62,935 bases of DNA from CAZSWS01 sp964610765 (GCA_964610765.1 CAZSWS010000006.1:1-62935), one strand, 5' to 3'; counted from the stretch's first letter, positions 17,027 through 26,925 are shown. The notes: generated by a model from the sequence alone, not told the origin. Numbers and translations are program-made.

Positions 17027-18840
17027 ATAAACGTTATCAACTAACGGATTGGCTTCCTACAACTAAAAAAGAGGTAGAGCTGAGAGGGTGGGAGTATCTG
17101 GATATCATTCTTTTCAGTGGCGATGCGTATGTTGATCATCCTTCATTTGGAGCTGCCGTCATTGGGAGACTTTTTGAATCGCTTGGTTTACGCGTAGCTA
17201 TTGTACCCCAGCCGGATTGGCGAGGTGATTACAGGGATTTTACAAAATTGGGGCGCCCTCGTCTTTTCTTTGGAGTATCTCCCGGGGCTATGGACTCTAT
17301 GATTAATCACTATACAGCTAACAAGCGTTTACGAAGTGATGATGCCTATACAGCTGATAGAAGAGCCGGAATGAGACCGGACTATCCAAGTATTGTCTAT
17401 ACAAATATTCTGAAAGAGCTTTATCCTGATGTCCCTGTGATTATAGGTGGAATTGAAGCTTCACTTCGAAGGTTAACACATTACGACTACTGGCAAGATC
17501 GGTTGCGCCCCGGTATATTAATTGATAGTAAAGCAGATCTGTTAGTTTATGGCATGGGTGAGCAGCCTTTACGAGCTATAATTGCGGAACTTCAAAAAGG
17601 AAGACCTTTTGAGTCTTTAAAAGAAATCAATCAAACTGCATATATTAAAGAGGCTTTTACTAAAGGACCGAACGATATAGAGCTTTATGCGCACGAAGAA
17701 TGCTTAAAAGACAAATTGAAGCAAGCAAAGAACTTTAGAATAATTGAAGAAGAATCCAATAAGTACGAAGCATCTCGACTAGTTCAGCGGGTGGGGGAGA
17801 AAGTAATTATAGTCAATCCTCCTTTTCAACCCATGACTGAAAAGGAAATAGATGAAAGCTATGAATTCCCTTATACGCGAATGCCACATCCCAAATATAA
17901 AGGGAAAGTCATCCCGGCATACGAAATGATTAAGTTTTCGGTCAATATACACCGAGGATGCTTTGGTGGCTGCGCTTTTTGTACAATATCTGCACATCAA
18001 GGAAAAAGAGTGATTTCAAGAAGTCAAGCATCTATACTTAAAGAGGTTGAGAAAATAAAAGAACTACCTGATTTTAAAGGTAATCTATCTGATCTTGGTG
18101 GACCTTCAGCAAATATGTATAAAATGCAAGGTAAAGATGAATCTATATGTAAAACATGCAAAAAGCCTTCTTGCATACATCCGGTAGTATGTCCAAATTT
18201 GAATGCAGATCATCAACCTCTACTTGACTTATACCAAGCTGTTGATAAACTCCCTGATATTAAGCGTTCATATATAGGTAGCGGCATCCGTTATGACTTG
18301 TTTATGCATAAATATAAGGATGATAAACTAAATCGTTCAGCAAAAGCTTACGTAGAAGAATTGATAGAGAAACATGTTTCAGGTCGTTTGAAGGTAGCTC
18401 CTGAGCATACAGAAAAGAATGTACTGAATATGATAAGGAAACCTTCATTTCAAACTTTTCATACATTTAAGGACGACTTTGAGCGAATTAATAAGAAGTA
18501 TAACCTCCGTCAGCAACTTATTCCATATTTTATATCCAGTCATCCAGGTTGTACCGAAATTGATATGGCAGAGTTAGCCATAAAAACTAAGAAACTCCAT
18601 TTTCAGCTGGAGCAAGTTCAAGACTTTACGCCAACACCTATGACACTAGCAACAGAAATCTACTATACCGGCTATCATCCATATACATTAGAAAAAGTAT
18701 ATTGTGCAAAGACAAAAGAAGAAAAATTGGGGCAACGCAAATTCTTTTTCTGGTATTTGCCCGAATATCGCAACTCCATCAAAAAATCTCTTAATCAACT
18801 CAAAAGGACCGACCTCATCAACAAGCTTTTTGGTCGATAA
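17005..18840 (+). CDS. YgiQ-family radical SAM protein
   Basis: A 611-residue protein of the YgiQ/UPF0313 family. It has an N-terminal region with the GDAYVDHPSFGAAVIGRL signature, then a radical SAM barrel whose cluster-binding cysteines are Cys319, Cys323 and Cys326 in HRGCFGGCAFC. A later cysteine group (KTCKKPSCIHPVVCP) may hold another metal or cluster. The reaction is unknown for the whole family. The start at 17005 lies inside ispE, giving translational coupling. Confidence 0.92.
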   Translation: MAGGSSVNKRYQLTDWLPTTKKEVELRGWEYLDIILFSGDAYVDHPSFGAAVIGRLFESLGLRVAIVPQPDWRGDYRDFTKLGRPRLFFGVSPGAMDSMINHYTANKRLRSDDAYTADRRAGMRPDYPSIVYTNILKELYPDVPVIIGGIEASLRRLTHYDYWQDRLRPGILIDSKADLLVYGMGEQPLRAIIAELQKGRPFESLKEINQTAYIKEAFTKGPNDIELYAHEECLKDKLKQAKNFRIIEEESNKYEASRLVQRVGEKVIIVNPPFQPMTEKEIDESYEFPYTRMPHPKYKGKVIPAYEMIKFSVNIHRGCFGGCAFCTISAHQGKRVISRSQASILKEVEKIKELPDFKGNLSDLGGPSANMYKMQGKDESICKTCKKPSCIHPVVCPNLNADHQPLLDLYQAVDKLPDIKRSYIGSGIRYDLFMHKYKDDKLNRSAKAYVEELIEKHVSGRLKVAPEHTEKNVLNMIRKPSFQTFHTFKDDFERINKKYNLRQQLIPYFISSHPGCTEIDMAELAIKTKKLHFQLEQVQDFTPTPMTLATEIYYTGYHPYTLEKVYCAKTKEEKLGQRKFFFWYLPEYRNSIKKSLNQLKRTDLINKLFGR

Positions 18841-18926
18841 TCACCAGTCTGCTATTTTGGCCTACTGAACATAAAGGAAATATGGCTACTTTTAGCATAA
18901 AAACGAAAAAATAAAATTATAGATTT

Positions 18927-19799
18927 ATGAAAAACAAACTCTTTTTATTGACTTTAGCCTCATTTATTTATTTAGGAGTATTAGCAGAAACAAATGCTGC
19001 AAAGAAGATTAGATTTGCTTTTATGACCGATATTCATCTGAATGTACAGAATGGTAACGATAGATATAACGGTCTGCTACAAGCTTTAGAACATGTAAAA
19101 AAACAACGTGTAGATTTTATCATTCTAGGAGGTGATGTTATTGATGTTAGTGGCATGGGACACAGCTTGAATAGGGATGTTTCTGACAGCCTTTACACCA
19201 TATATAAGGAAACCTTTGACAAAACCAATATTAAATACTATCCGACTATTGGGAACCATGATAGATTTTATGATCAAGAAAACGGATTTGTTGAAGGAGA
19301 TGAATTGTTCAACACTTATTTTGGTAATTCATACTATACTTTTGATTATAAAAATGTACAATTCTTTGTTTTAAATTCCGTTCAAAAAACAGATAAGGGG
19401 GATTTATTTATTGGTGAAAAGCAAATGGAATGGTTGAGAAATGAACTGTCGAAAATCCCCAAAACTAAACCTATTGTCGTTTCTACGCATGTGCCGGTAT
19501 ATTCGTTGTATTATCCAATAGTAGAAGGAAGGTATGCATTTATAGATATTATTGGCAACTATCAAGAGCTTTTAAAAACTTTTGAAGGATATAACTTAAA
19601 ACTCGTATTACAGGGTCATCAGCACATCCATGAGGAAATATTTACCAAAGATGTTTACTATGTAACCGGGGGAGCTGTTTGCGCCGGCTGGTGGGGAGGT
19701 GCATTCCATAAAACAGAAGAAGGCTTTATGATAGTTGAGGTAGATAAAAAAGACAAATTCAATTGGAAATATGTTGATTATGAATGGGAAGCTAAATAG
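18927..19799 (+). CDS. Secreted calcineurin-like metallophosphoesterase
   Basis: A 290-residue protein with an N-terminal signal peptide (to about residue 22, ending LGVLAETNA). The metallophosphoesterase metal motifs are present in order: D-x-H in MTDIHLN, GGDVID, GNHD, THVP and the final GHQHIHE. It should be a periplasmic phosphoesterase with a dinuclear metal centre. The substrate (phosphomonoester, nucleotide or lipid head group) cannot be inferred. It is a single gene closed by a strong terminator. Confidence 0.9.
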   Translation: MKNKLFLLTLASFIYLGVLAETNAAKKIRFAFMTDIHLNVQNGNDRYNGLLQALEHVKKQRVDFIILGGDVIDVSGMGHSLNRDVSDSLYTIYKETFDKTNIKYYPTIGNHDRFYDQENGFVEGDELFNTYFGNSYYTFDYKNVQFFVLNSVQKTDKGDLFIGEKQMEWLRNELSKIPKTKPIVVSTHVPVYSLYYPIVEGRYAFIDIIGNYQELLKTFEGYNLKLVLQGHQHIHEEIFTKDVYYVTGGAVCAGWWGGAFHKTEEGFMIVEVDKKDKFNWKYVDYEWEAK

Positions 19800-19849
19800 T
19801 TAGTTTAACCCTTTTTGCTAATATGAAATTTCTGTTAGCTATAAAATTG

Positions 19850-19911
19850 AATAATCTTTTAAAAATTCAAACACTGAAAAACGGTGTTGGTTTTTAAAAG
19901 ATTATTTTTTT
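19850..19911 (+). terminator. Long-stem terminator
   Basis: A perfect 16-bp stem (19850-19865 with 19891-19906) is extended inward by an imperfect CAAACACTG/CGGTGTTGG stem and followed by T residues. It ends the phosphoesterase transcript. Confidence 0.85.
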
Positions 19912-20061
19912 AAGACTACATGTTTTCATTGATTTAACTTCTTTAGTGCTTGTATTATTCATAATTTTGAGCAAGAATAGAGCTTTAAAGTAGTAAAAAG
20001 ATCTACACTAGAAGTTTTAATCTCTTTTATATATCAATATTATATTAATAACATACTAATC

Positions 20062-21090
20062 ATGAGAAGTTTAGCATCTGATAATCATTCCGGGGTTCAT
20101 CCATTAATTATGCAAGCTATTATTGAAGCTAATAGCAATCACGCTATGGCCTATGGGGATGACTCTTGGACAGAAGAAGCTGAAATGATGATAAAAAAAA
20201 CATTCAGCGATGATTGCTTGCCGCTATTTGTATATAATGGAACAGGAAGTAACATCATTTCACTTCAACTAGCTACTAACCCTCATAATAGTATAATATG
20301 TACAGATATATCACATATTTATGTAGATGAGTGTGGCGCACCGGTAAAAGCAACCGGATGTCAAATAATTCCAATACATACATCAAATGGCAAGCTTACC
20401 CCTGAGTTAATTATGCCACATTTACATAGTATAGGAAATCAGCATCATTCTCAACCAGGTGTTATCTACATATCTCAATGCACGGAGGCAGGTACAATAT
20501 ATACTCCTGATGAAATACAAGCAATTACTGAATTGGCTCATCAAAATAACATTTTTGTTCATATGGATGGTGCCCGACTTGCTAACGCTGCGGCAGCATT
20601 AAACTGTAGCTTGAAAGCACTAACTGTTGACTGTGGAATTGATATTCTAAGCTTTGGAGGAACAAAAAACGGCTTAATGATGGGAGAGTGTGTCGTAGTT
20701 TTTCGTAAAGAACTTTTTGCTGCTGCAGCCTATATTCGCAAGCAGTCAGCTCAACTATCATCAAAAATGCGCTATATTTCTTGCCAGTTTACTGCATTAC
20801 TTACAAATGAATTATGGAGAAAGAATGCTCTTCATGCTAATAAAATGGCTCAATTATTACATAAGGAGTTGTCAAAATATGAGAAAGTTGTTTTTACTCA
20901 AAAAGTAGAAAGCAATGAGCTTTTTTTTACTCTTCCTGTTAAGCTTAGTAACAAACTACTTACACATGTTTTCTTTTATATATTTAATGAAGATATAAAC
21001 GAAGCTCGATTGGTTACGTCTTTTGACACGTCAAAAGAAGATATTGAAACTTTCTTATCTTGCTTTAAAATCTGTTATGATGAAGCTTAA
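20062..21090 (+). CDS. Low-specificity threonine aldolase
   Basis: A 342-residue PLP enzyme that cleaves threonine or allo-threonine to glycine and acetaldehyde. The family start LASDNHSGVHP, the H-x-DGAR loop (HMDGARLANAA) and the PLP-binding lysine in SFGGTKNGLMMGE are all visible. The length is normal. It stands alone between two terminators, and no specific regulator site is apparent. Confidence 0.92.
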   Translation: MRSLASDNHSGVHPLIMQAIIEANSNHAMAYGDDSWTEEAEMMIKKTFSDDCLPLFVYNGTGSNIISLQLATNPHNSIICTDISHIYVDECGAPVKATGCQIIPIHTSNGKLTPELIMPHLHSIGNQHHSQPGVIYISQCTEAGTIYTPDEIQAITELAHQNNIFVHMDGARLANAAAALNCSLKALTVDCGIDILSFGGTKNGLMMGECVVVFRKELFAAAAYIRKQSAQLSSKMRYISCQFTALLTNELWRKNALHANKMAQLLHKELSKYEKVVFTQKVESNELFFTLPVKLSNKLLTHVFFYIFNEDINEARLVTSFDTSKEDIETFLSCFKICYDEA

Positions 21091-21151
21091 CTGTTATTCT
21101 TAAAATCACCAATCCTTTTTTTAAATTTGAAAAATACTTACTTGTTAATTT

Positions 21152-21184
21152 GCTTTACAGAAGCTTGTTCTGTAAAGCTTTTTT
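21152..21184 (+). terminator. Rho-independent terminator
   Basis: A perfect 11-bp stem, GCTTTACAGAA (21152-21162) with TTCTGTAAAGC (21168-21178), a 5-base loop and a run of six T. It ends the threonine aldolase transcript. Confidence 0.92.
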
Positions 21185-21274
21185 ATAGTATTTAATTTCA
21201 AATATACATGTAAAAGCTGTAAATTAGCATCTTATTTGAACATCTTGAATTATAGAGTTAATAATGTATTTTAA

Positions 21275-23803
21275 ATGATTGAACAAGACAGAATTATTAG
21301 AATTAACATAGAAGAAGAAATGAAATCAGCCTACATTGATTATTCAATGTCAGTAATTGTTTCACGTGCTCTTCCTGATGTTAGAGATGGATTTAAACCC
21401 GTCCATAGACGCGTTTTATTTGGGATGAATGAACTTGGAAATACCTCGGATAAACCTTACAAAAAATCCGCAAGGATGGTAGGTGATGTATTAGGTAAAT
21501 ATCATCCTCATGGTGACATTTCTGTGTATTATGCTATGGTTCGTATGGCGCAACCATGGTCTTTACGTTATCCTTTAGTGGATGGACAAGGTAACTTTGG
21601 ATCTGTTGATGGTGATAGTCCAGCCGCTATGCGTTATACAGAAGCAAGACTAAGTAAGCTTGCTGAAGAAATGCTCAGGGATATTGATAAAGATACGGTT
21701 GATTTTCAGTTAAATTTTGATGACACATTAAAAGAGCCTTCCGTACTTCCGACTCGTATTCCTAATTTACTCATTAATGGTGCATCCGGAATTGCAGTTG
21801 GAATGGCCACTAATATGGCACCTCACAATATGAATGAATCGTTAGATGCTTGTATAGCTTATATTGATTCTAAAGGGGAAATTGATATTGAAGGCTTGAT
21901 GCAATATATCAAAGCACCGGATTTTCCTACAGGTGCTACTATTTATGGATATGCCGGGGTCAAAGATGCCTTTGAAACAGGGAAAGGTCGTATTGTTATT
22001 AGAGGAAAAGCAGATATAGAAATAGAGGGGAATCACGAAAAAATTATTATTACTGAAATTCCCTATTTGGTCAACAAAGCTGAATTAATAAAGTCTATTG
22101 CTGAGCTTGTAAATGAAAAACGAATTGATGGCATATCAAATGTTAACGACGAGTCTGACCGCTCTGGTATGCGTATCGTTGTGGATATCAAGCGGGATGC
22201 AAACTCTAATGTCGTTTTAAACAAACTCTATAAGATGACTTCTTTGCAATCATCTTTTAGTGTTAACAATATCGCTTTAGTAAATGGCAGACCCAAACAG
22301 CTAAACTTGAAAGATTTAGTTGAAAACTTTGTAGAACATCGACGTGAAGTTGTTATTAGACGTACACAATACGATTTACGTAAAGCGGAAGAAAGAGCAC
22401 ATATTCTTTTAGGGTTAATTATTGCTTCCGATAATATTGATGAAGTCATAGCAATCATCAAAGCATCTACTAATCCACAAGAGGCTATCGCTAGCTTACA
22501 AAACCGTTTTGAGCTATCTGAAGTTCAAGCTCGAGCTATAGTCGAAATGAGATTGCGCCAGTTAACTGGTCTAGAACAAGAGAAACTTCGTCTAGAACAC
22601 GATGAACTTCTTAAGAAGATTGCTTATTTCAATGAAATTCTTAATAGTGAAGACCTATTAATGGGTCTTATTAAGGATGAATTCATGGAGATAAAACAAA
22701 AATATGGTGACAAGAGAAGAACCGATATCATCTATGCTTCTGAAGAAATGAATCCTGAAGACTTTTATGCTGATGATGAAATGATTATCACTATTTCTCA
22801 TCTGGGATATATCAAAAGAACACCATTGACTGAGTTTAGAACACAGGCTAGGGGTGGAGTAGGGGCTAAAGGTACAGATACAAGAAATGAGGATTTTGTT
22901 GAATATATCTACCCTGCCTCAATGCATGCCACAATGCTATTCTTTACTGCCAAAGGAAAATGTTATTGGTTAAGAGTCTTTGAAATTCCCGAAGGTGCTA
23001 AGAATGCAAAAGGAAGAGCTATTCAAAATCTGTTGAATATAGACCCGGATGATATGGTTAATGCATTTATCCGAGTGAAAAACCTAACAACGGATATTGA
23101 ATTTATAAACTCTCATTATTTATTATTCTGTACAAAAAGAGGTGTAATTAAAAAGACATTACTTGAAGCATATTCCAGACCACGGAAAAATGGTGTAAAC
23201 GCTATTACGCTGCGTGATGATGATAGTTTAATTGCTGTACGAATGACGAATGGAAGCAATGAAATATTAATTGCAAATAGAAACGGGCGTGCCATAAGAT
23301 TCAATGAGTCTACTGTACGCGGAATGGGACGTACTGCAACAGGAGTTAAAGGCATGACCTTAGATGGTCCGGAAGATGAAGTAGTAGGAATGGTTACTAT
23401 TAAATATCCGGAAGAGGAAAGTATATTGGTCGTGTCTGAACTAGGTTATGGTAAAAGAACTTTACTAAATGATGAAGACGGTGAACCTGTTTATCGAATA
23501 ACAAATCGTGGAGGAAAAGGAGTCAAGACTCTGAATATCACTGAGAAAACAGGAAAACTAGTGGGTATTAAAACGGTTACAGATGAAAATGACTTGATGA
23601 TTATCAATAAATCTGGTATAACAATACGTGTGAAAGTTGGTGACATCAGCAATATGGGCCGTGCCACGCAAGGTGTTAAGCTCATAAACCTAGGTAAAAG
23701 AAACGATGAAATCGCTTCAGTCTGTAAAGTTCAATCAGAATCAGATGAGGATATAGCTGAAGAAATCGAGAATAATGTAGACACAGAGAATTCAGAGGAT
23801 TGA
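21275..23803 (+). CDS. gyrA: DNA gyrase subunit A
   Basis: An 842-residue type II topoisomerase subunit that breaks and rejoins DNA to introduce negative supercoils. The catalytic tyrosine is Tyr121 in MRYTEARL. The C-terminal beta-pinwheel carries the GyrA-box-like NRGGKGVKT, which marks it as gyrase rather than ParC. The tail is acidic. In the quinolone-resistance region the sequence is HPHGDISVYY, so the residue matching E. coli Ser83 is Ile82 and the one matching Asp87 is Tyr86. A TPR protein follows after 97 bases. Confidence 0.96.
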   Translation: MIEQDRIIRINIEEEMKSAYIDYSMSVIVSRALPDVRDGFKPVHRRVLFGMNELGNTSDKPYKKSARMVGDVLGKYHPHGDISVYYAMVRMAQPWSLRYPLVDGQGNFGSVDGDSPAAMRYTEARLSKLAEEMLRDIDKDTVDFQLNFDDTLKEPSVLPTRIPNLLINGASGIAVGMATNMAPHNMNESLDACIAYIDSKGEIDIEGLMQYIKAPDFPTGATIYGYAGVKDAFETGKGRIVIRGKADIEIEGNHEKIIITEIPYLVNKAELIKSIAELVNEKRIDGISNVNDESDRSGMRIVVDIKRDANSNVVLNKLYKMTSLQSSFSVNNIALVNGRPKQLNLKDLVENFVEHRREVVIRRTQYDLRKAEERAHILLGLIIASDNIDEVIAIIKASTNPQEAIASLQNRFELSEVQARAIVEMRLRQLTGLEQEKLRLEHDELLKKIAYFNEILNSEDLLMGLIKDEFMEIKQKYGDKRRTDIIYASEEMNPEDFYADDEMIITISHLGYIKRTPLTEFRTQARGGVGAKGTDTRNEDFVEYIYPASMHATMLFFTAKGKCYWLRVFEIPEGAKNAKGRAIQNLLNIDPDDMVNAFIRVKNLTTDIEFINSHYLLFCTKRGVIKKTLLEAYSRPRKNGVNAITLRDDDSLIAVRMTNGSNEILIANRNGRAIRFNESTVRGMGRTATGVKGMTLDGPEDEVVGMVTIKYPEEESILVVSELGYGKRTLLNDEDGEPVYRITNRGGKGVKTLNITEKTGKLVGIKTVTDENDLMIINKSGITIRVKVGDISNMGRATQGVKLINLGKRNDEIASVCKVQSESDEDIAEEIENNVDTENSED

Positions 23804-23900
23804 ATAATTACCTAATGAACAGATGAAAGTGATTGTTTAATTAATTAATTTATTTATTTTTGAACTTGAATAAGAAAATATTAATCTCAATTTATTGAAT

Positions 23901-25124
23901 ATGAAAAAAAGTTTATTTATTGTAGCTTTATGTATGTTAGCTTCTGCCTCTTTCGCACAAAAAAAAGCTCTGAGAGATGCTGAAAGAATGTATAAAGCAA
24001 CACCTCCTAATGTTGGAGAAGCAAGGACCTTAATTAAAGGCGCTTTAGAAAATGCTGAGACAAAAGATCTTGCACAAACTTGGTATGTAGCAGGGGCAAT
24101 AGAAGATGCTCAATTTACACAAGAAAACAACAAACAAGTATTAGGTCAACAACCTAATGAGGCAGTAATGTATGATGCTTTAGTGAAGATTTACCCATAT
24201 TATATTAAAGCATACGAACTGGATCAACTTCCTAATGAAAAAGGGAAAATCAAACCTAAATATGATAAAAGCATCAGAAATACATTTTCAATGAATCATA
24301 TTTATTATATCAATGGCGGTGCATATTACTTTGACAACAAAGAGTACCAAAAAGCTTATGATTTCTTTGATCAGTATTTAAAAATAGCTAATCATCCGAT
24401 GTTTGAAAATGAAAAAGACAAGACCATTGCTGAAAGGGATTCAAACTATATGATGGTGCAATTTTATGCTGGTGTTGTTGCAACACAAATGGGTAATTCT
24501 GAGTTAGCTGTTGAAAACCTGAAAAAGGCTTCTGAGCTTCCTTATAGACAAAATGATGTATTTCAGTTCTTAGCTACTGAGTATGAGCAAGCTAAAGACA
24601 CAGCTAATCTTGAAATAACTCTTCAAGCTGGTTTTGAGAAATTCCCGGAAGAGCAATATTTCTTGATGAGTTTGATTAACTTGTATATTTTTGCTGGCGA
24701 AAATGAAAAAGCAGTACAATACTTAAATACAGCAATTGCTCAAGAGCCTGATAAAGGAATGCTTTATGATGTTTTGGGAAAAGTATATGAAACTGGCTTA
24801 AAAGACATCAAAAATGCTGAAGCAAACTTCCTTAAAGCATTAGAGCTATCTCCTGAAGATCCTAGCGTTTTATCTAATGTTGGTCGTGTTTATTTCAACC
24901 AAGCTATTGAAACTCAAAGCGAAGCAAATAGCGCTAATAAAACAGAGTATCAAAGCAAGTTAGATGAAGCCAAGAAACTATTTGAAAAAGCATTGCCATT
25001 TTTCGAAAAAGTAAAACAGCTAAATCCTAGTGATAAAGATGCCAATGTTGCTTTAAGAGGAATATACTATAACCTTAATATGGGTGACAAACTAAAAGAA
25101 ATCGAAAAGGAAATGGGCATGTAA
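23901..25124 (+). CDS. Secreted tetratricopeptide repeat protein
   Basis: A protein of about 407 residues with a signal peptide (KKSLFIVALCMLASASFAQ) and repeated TPR-like helix pairs through the mature part, clearest at residues ~240-330 (for example AVQYLNTAIAQEP and AEANFLKALELSPEDP). It is likely a periplasmic scaffold. The same gene follows gyrA in related Bacteroidales, as far as I recall. The start is set at the second ATG (23901), since MKK begins a standard signal peptide; ATG 23895 would add only two residues. Confidence 0.85.
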   Translation: MKKSLFIVALCMLASASFAQKKALRDAERMYKATPPNVGEARTLIKGALENAETKDLAQTWYVAGAIEDAQFTQENNKQVLGQQPNEAVMYDALVKIYPYYIKAYELDQLPNEKGKIKPKYDKSIRNTFSMNHIYYINGGAYYFDNKEYQKAYDFFDQYLKIANHPMFENEKDKTIAERDSNYMMVQFYAGVVATQMGNSELAVENLKKASELPYRQNDVFQFLATEYEQAKDTANLEITLQAGFEKFPEEQYFLMSLINLYIFAGENEKAVQYLNTAIAQEPDKGMLYDVLGKVYETGLKDIKNAEANFLKALELSPEDPSVLSNVGRVYFNQAIETQSEANSANKTEYQSKLDEAKKLFEKALPFFEKVKQLNPSDKDANVALRGIYYNLNMGDKLKEIEKEMGM

Positions 25125-25144
25125 AAACACCATTTATAATTTAT

Positions 25145-25183
25145 AAAAAAGCAGACTCTAAAATAATAGAGTCTGCTTTTTTT
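25145..25183. terminator. Bidirectional terminator
   Basis: A perfect 10-bp stem (GCAGACTCTA 25151-25160 with TAGAGTCTGC 25167-25176) flanked by A and T runs on the two sides. It serves the TPR gene from the left and could also stop the stress-protein gene arriving from the right. Confidence 0.9.
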
Positions 25184-25422
25184 ATGGACTTATTAAAGGA
25201 ACAATTTTACAACGCACATCTTTAATCTAATAAAAAAGAGAAGGGGGAACTATAAACTTCATTAGACATTGTGTTTCTCAAACATCCTATTAAACATAAT
25301 CCTAATTATGAGTAAAGTATCGTATGAATAGATTGTTATGAAAAGCTGCACAAATAAGAGTATAAACAGCAAATCAAATAACTATAAGAATAAAAAGTGG
25401 TATATGCTTATATAGAAAGTTC

Positions 25423-26541
25423 TTACGTAGTTAATGTTAATAATGGCGTATTCGTGTGGAAAAGCATCTTGCGAGCTTTACTAGGATAAAACATACGAGC
25501 AAATATTCCTCTTTTATACACACTCAAAGCAATTAGGTCAATATTTTTTTCATGAACAAACTTTTCGACTGCGAGCATTAGATCTCCATCATCAAGTACT
25601 GTATGCGTAATATTAATATCAGGATATTGATTATTGAAGTACTCATTTAGACCAGCAAGCCGTATTTCGTTTAGTTCATTATGTGTAGTCGAAACATTGA
25701 ATATATGAATATTAACCTTTTTTAAGTGTTTGAAGAGTTCTATCAATTGATCAAATATGACTAAATCTTTTTGATTATAAGATGTAGCAAAAGCTATTTC
25801 CTTAGCTTCATTTAAATCACTAAAAGGTATATTTTCAGGAATAGCTAAAACCGGTATTCTACTCGTCTCGATTACCTCGCCTGTAATACTTCCAATCAAA
25901 TCAATATCTTTTTTACTTTTACCACGTGTTCCCATGATAATTAATGAAGGATTATAGGTTTTGCTGAATGCTAAAACTTCTTCTTCTGGAAGTCCTTCTT
26001 TTATAGTAAAATCAAAAGGTACGTTAGGCAGCTCTCCTTCTTCCATTTTTTTCGTCAATAGTGAAACGAGCTTATTCATTTCTTCTTTGGCCTTCTTCAG
26101 TATGACTTTGGCAGTTTCTTTATCTTGTGCATAGTAATCAGCATCCAGTAAGGGGAACGTAGAAGGAAAATATGGGCTAAAATAAGCATGTAGAAGCATT
26201 ACTTCAGACTTTTCTTCATGGGCATAATTTATGCCTATTTCACAAGCTTTTAAAGAGTAATCAGAAAAGTCAATAGGAATAAGAATTCTTTTTTGAGATG
26301 GAACTGCTGCTCTTTCATTTTTCTTATCTTCCTCATTCATCCAATTATTGTCTTCCATAATTCGCAATGCATGAGGCAAATCACTTTCTTTAATACGAAC
26401 CCTAACACCGGCAGAAATTACAGGTTGTATCTGGTTAACATTATGAATATACACATCTATACCTTCGGTTTCTAACAATGTTTTCAGAATTTGAGCTTTT
26501 TCAAATGTATGAATTGCTAGTGTTATTAATTTTTCTTCCAT
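25423..26541 (-). CDS. DUF2007-like domain fused to two universal stress (UspA) domains
   Basis: A 372-residue cytoplasmic protein. Residues 1 to about 70 look like a DUF2007-type signal-transduction domain (TLLETEGIDVYI and GVRVRIKESDLPHALRIME). Two tandem UspA folds follow from about residue 85. The first has RILIPIDFSDYS and the ATP-loop-like IIMGTRGKSKKDIDLIGSITG; the second is more diverged and lacks the G-x2-G-x9-G-S/T loop. Such proteins respond to starvation or redox stress. It is separated from the small HTH gene by 85 bases containing a terminator, so it is probably transcribed on its own. Confidence 0.8.
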   Translation of the reverse strand: MEEKLITLAIHTFEKAQILKTLLETEGIDVYIHNVNQIQPVISAGVRVRIKESDLPHALRIMEDNNWMNEEDKKNERAAVPSQKRILIPIDFSDYSLKACEIGINYAHEEKSEVMLLHAYFSPYFPSTFPLLDADYYAQDKETAKVILKKAKEEMNKLVSLLTKKMEEGELPNVPFDFTIKEGLPEEEVLAFSKTYNPSLIIMGTRGKSKKDIDLIGSITGEVIETSRIPVLAIPENIPFSDLNEAKEIAFATSYNQKDLVIFDQLIELFKHLKKVNIHIFNVSTTHNELNEIRLAGLNEYFNNQYPDINITHTVLDDGDLMLAVEKFVHEKNIDLIALSVYKRGIFARMFYPSKARKMLFHTNTPLLTLTT

Positions 26542-26577
26542 GGTCGTTGTGGTTTAAGATAAAATATGGTTAAACAT

Positions 26578-26612
26578 AAAATCCCATATGCTTTAGGCAG
26601 TATGGGATTTTT
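26578..26612 (-). terminator. Terminator of the small HTH gene
   Basis: Stem 26578-26588 (AAAATCCCATA) with 26601-26611 (TATGGGATTTT). Read on the minus strand it ends in TTTT, directly after the HTH gene. Confidence 0.8.
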
Positions 26613-26626
26613 ATAGAATCTAATTT

Positions 26627-26893
26627 CTAAAGGGTTTGTTCACTATAACTATCCCCTAAAATTTCTAAAGCTCTGTCTAATATAGTGGTATCGCTCAAAG
26701 TTACTAGACCTCCGTCAGGACCGGGTTCGGTATGTATTCCACAGCTTTTCCCTTCTCTGTAGTTTCTCCCACCAAAATAGTTACGCACAGTTTCTACAGA
26801 TAAACCTAGTTCATCAGCAATTCGATGGGTACTCCCATCGGGCAACTTATCCTTAATCCTACGAAGTTCATTAAATGTGAGTGTCTTTGTCAT
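26627..26893 (-). CDS. Small helix-turn-helix DNA-binding protein
   Basis: An 88-residue protein whose first half is a helix-turn-helix: ELRRIKDKLPDGSTHRIADELGLSVETVRNYF written in two parts, ELRRIKDKLPDG (residues 9-20) and STHRIADELGLSVETVRNYF (21-40), in which ADELGLSVETVRNYF is the turn and recognition helix. The second half (TLSDTTILDRALEILGD) is probably a short dimerisation helix. I recognise it as a small protein conserved in Bacteroidales but know of no assigned function. A perfect 7+2+7 palindrome lies 17 bases before its start codon, suggesting autoregulation. A terminator follows, so it is likely monocistronic. Confidence 0.75.
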   Translation of the reverse strand: MTKTLTFNELRRIKDKLPDGSTHRIADELGLSVETVRNYFGGRNYREGKSCGIHTEPGPDGGLVTLSDTTILDRALEILGDSYSEQTL

Positions 26894-26909
26894 GATCTGG
26901 TATTTAAAG

Positions 26910-26925
26910 TTATTACTCGTAATAA
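26910..26925. promoter_or_regulatory. Palindromic operator candidate TTATTAC-TC-GTAATAA
   Basis: A perfect two-fold symmetric site 17 bases upstream of the small HTH gene. It sits where a dimeric repressor would overlap the transcription start or the leader. A looser second symmetric site (ACCTTTT-A-AAAAGGT) occurs at 26973-26987. Confidence 0.55.
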
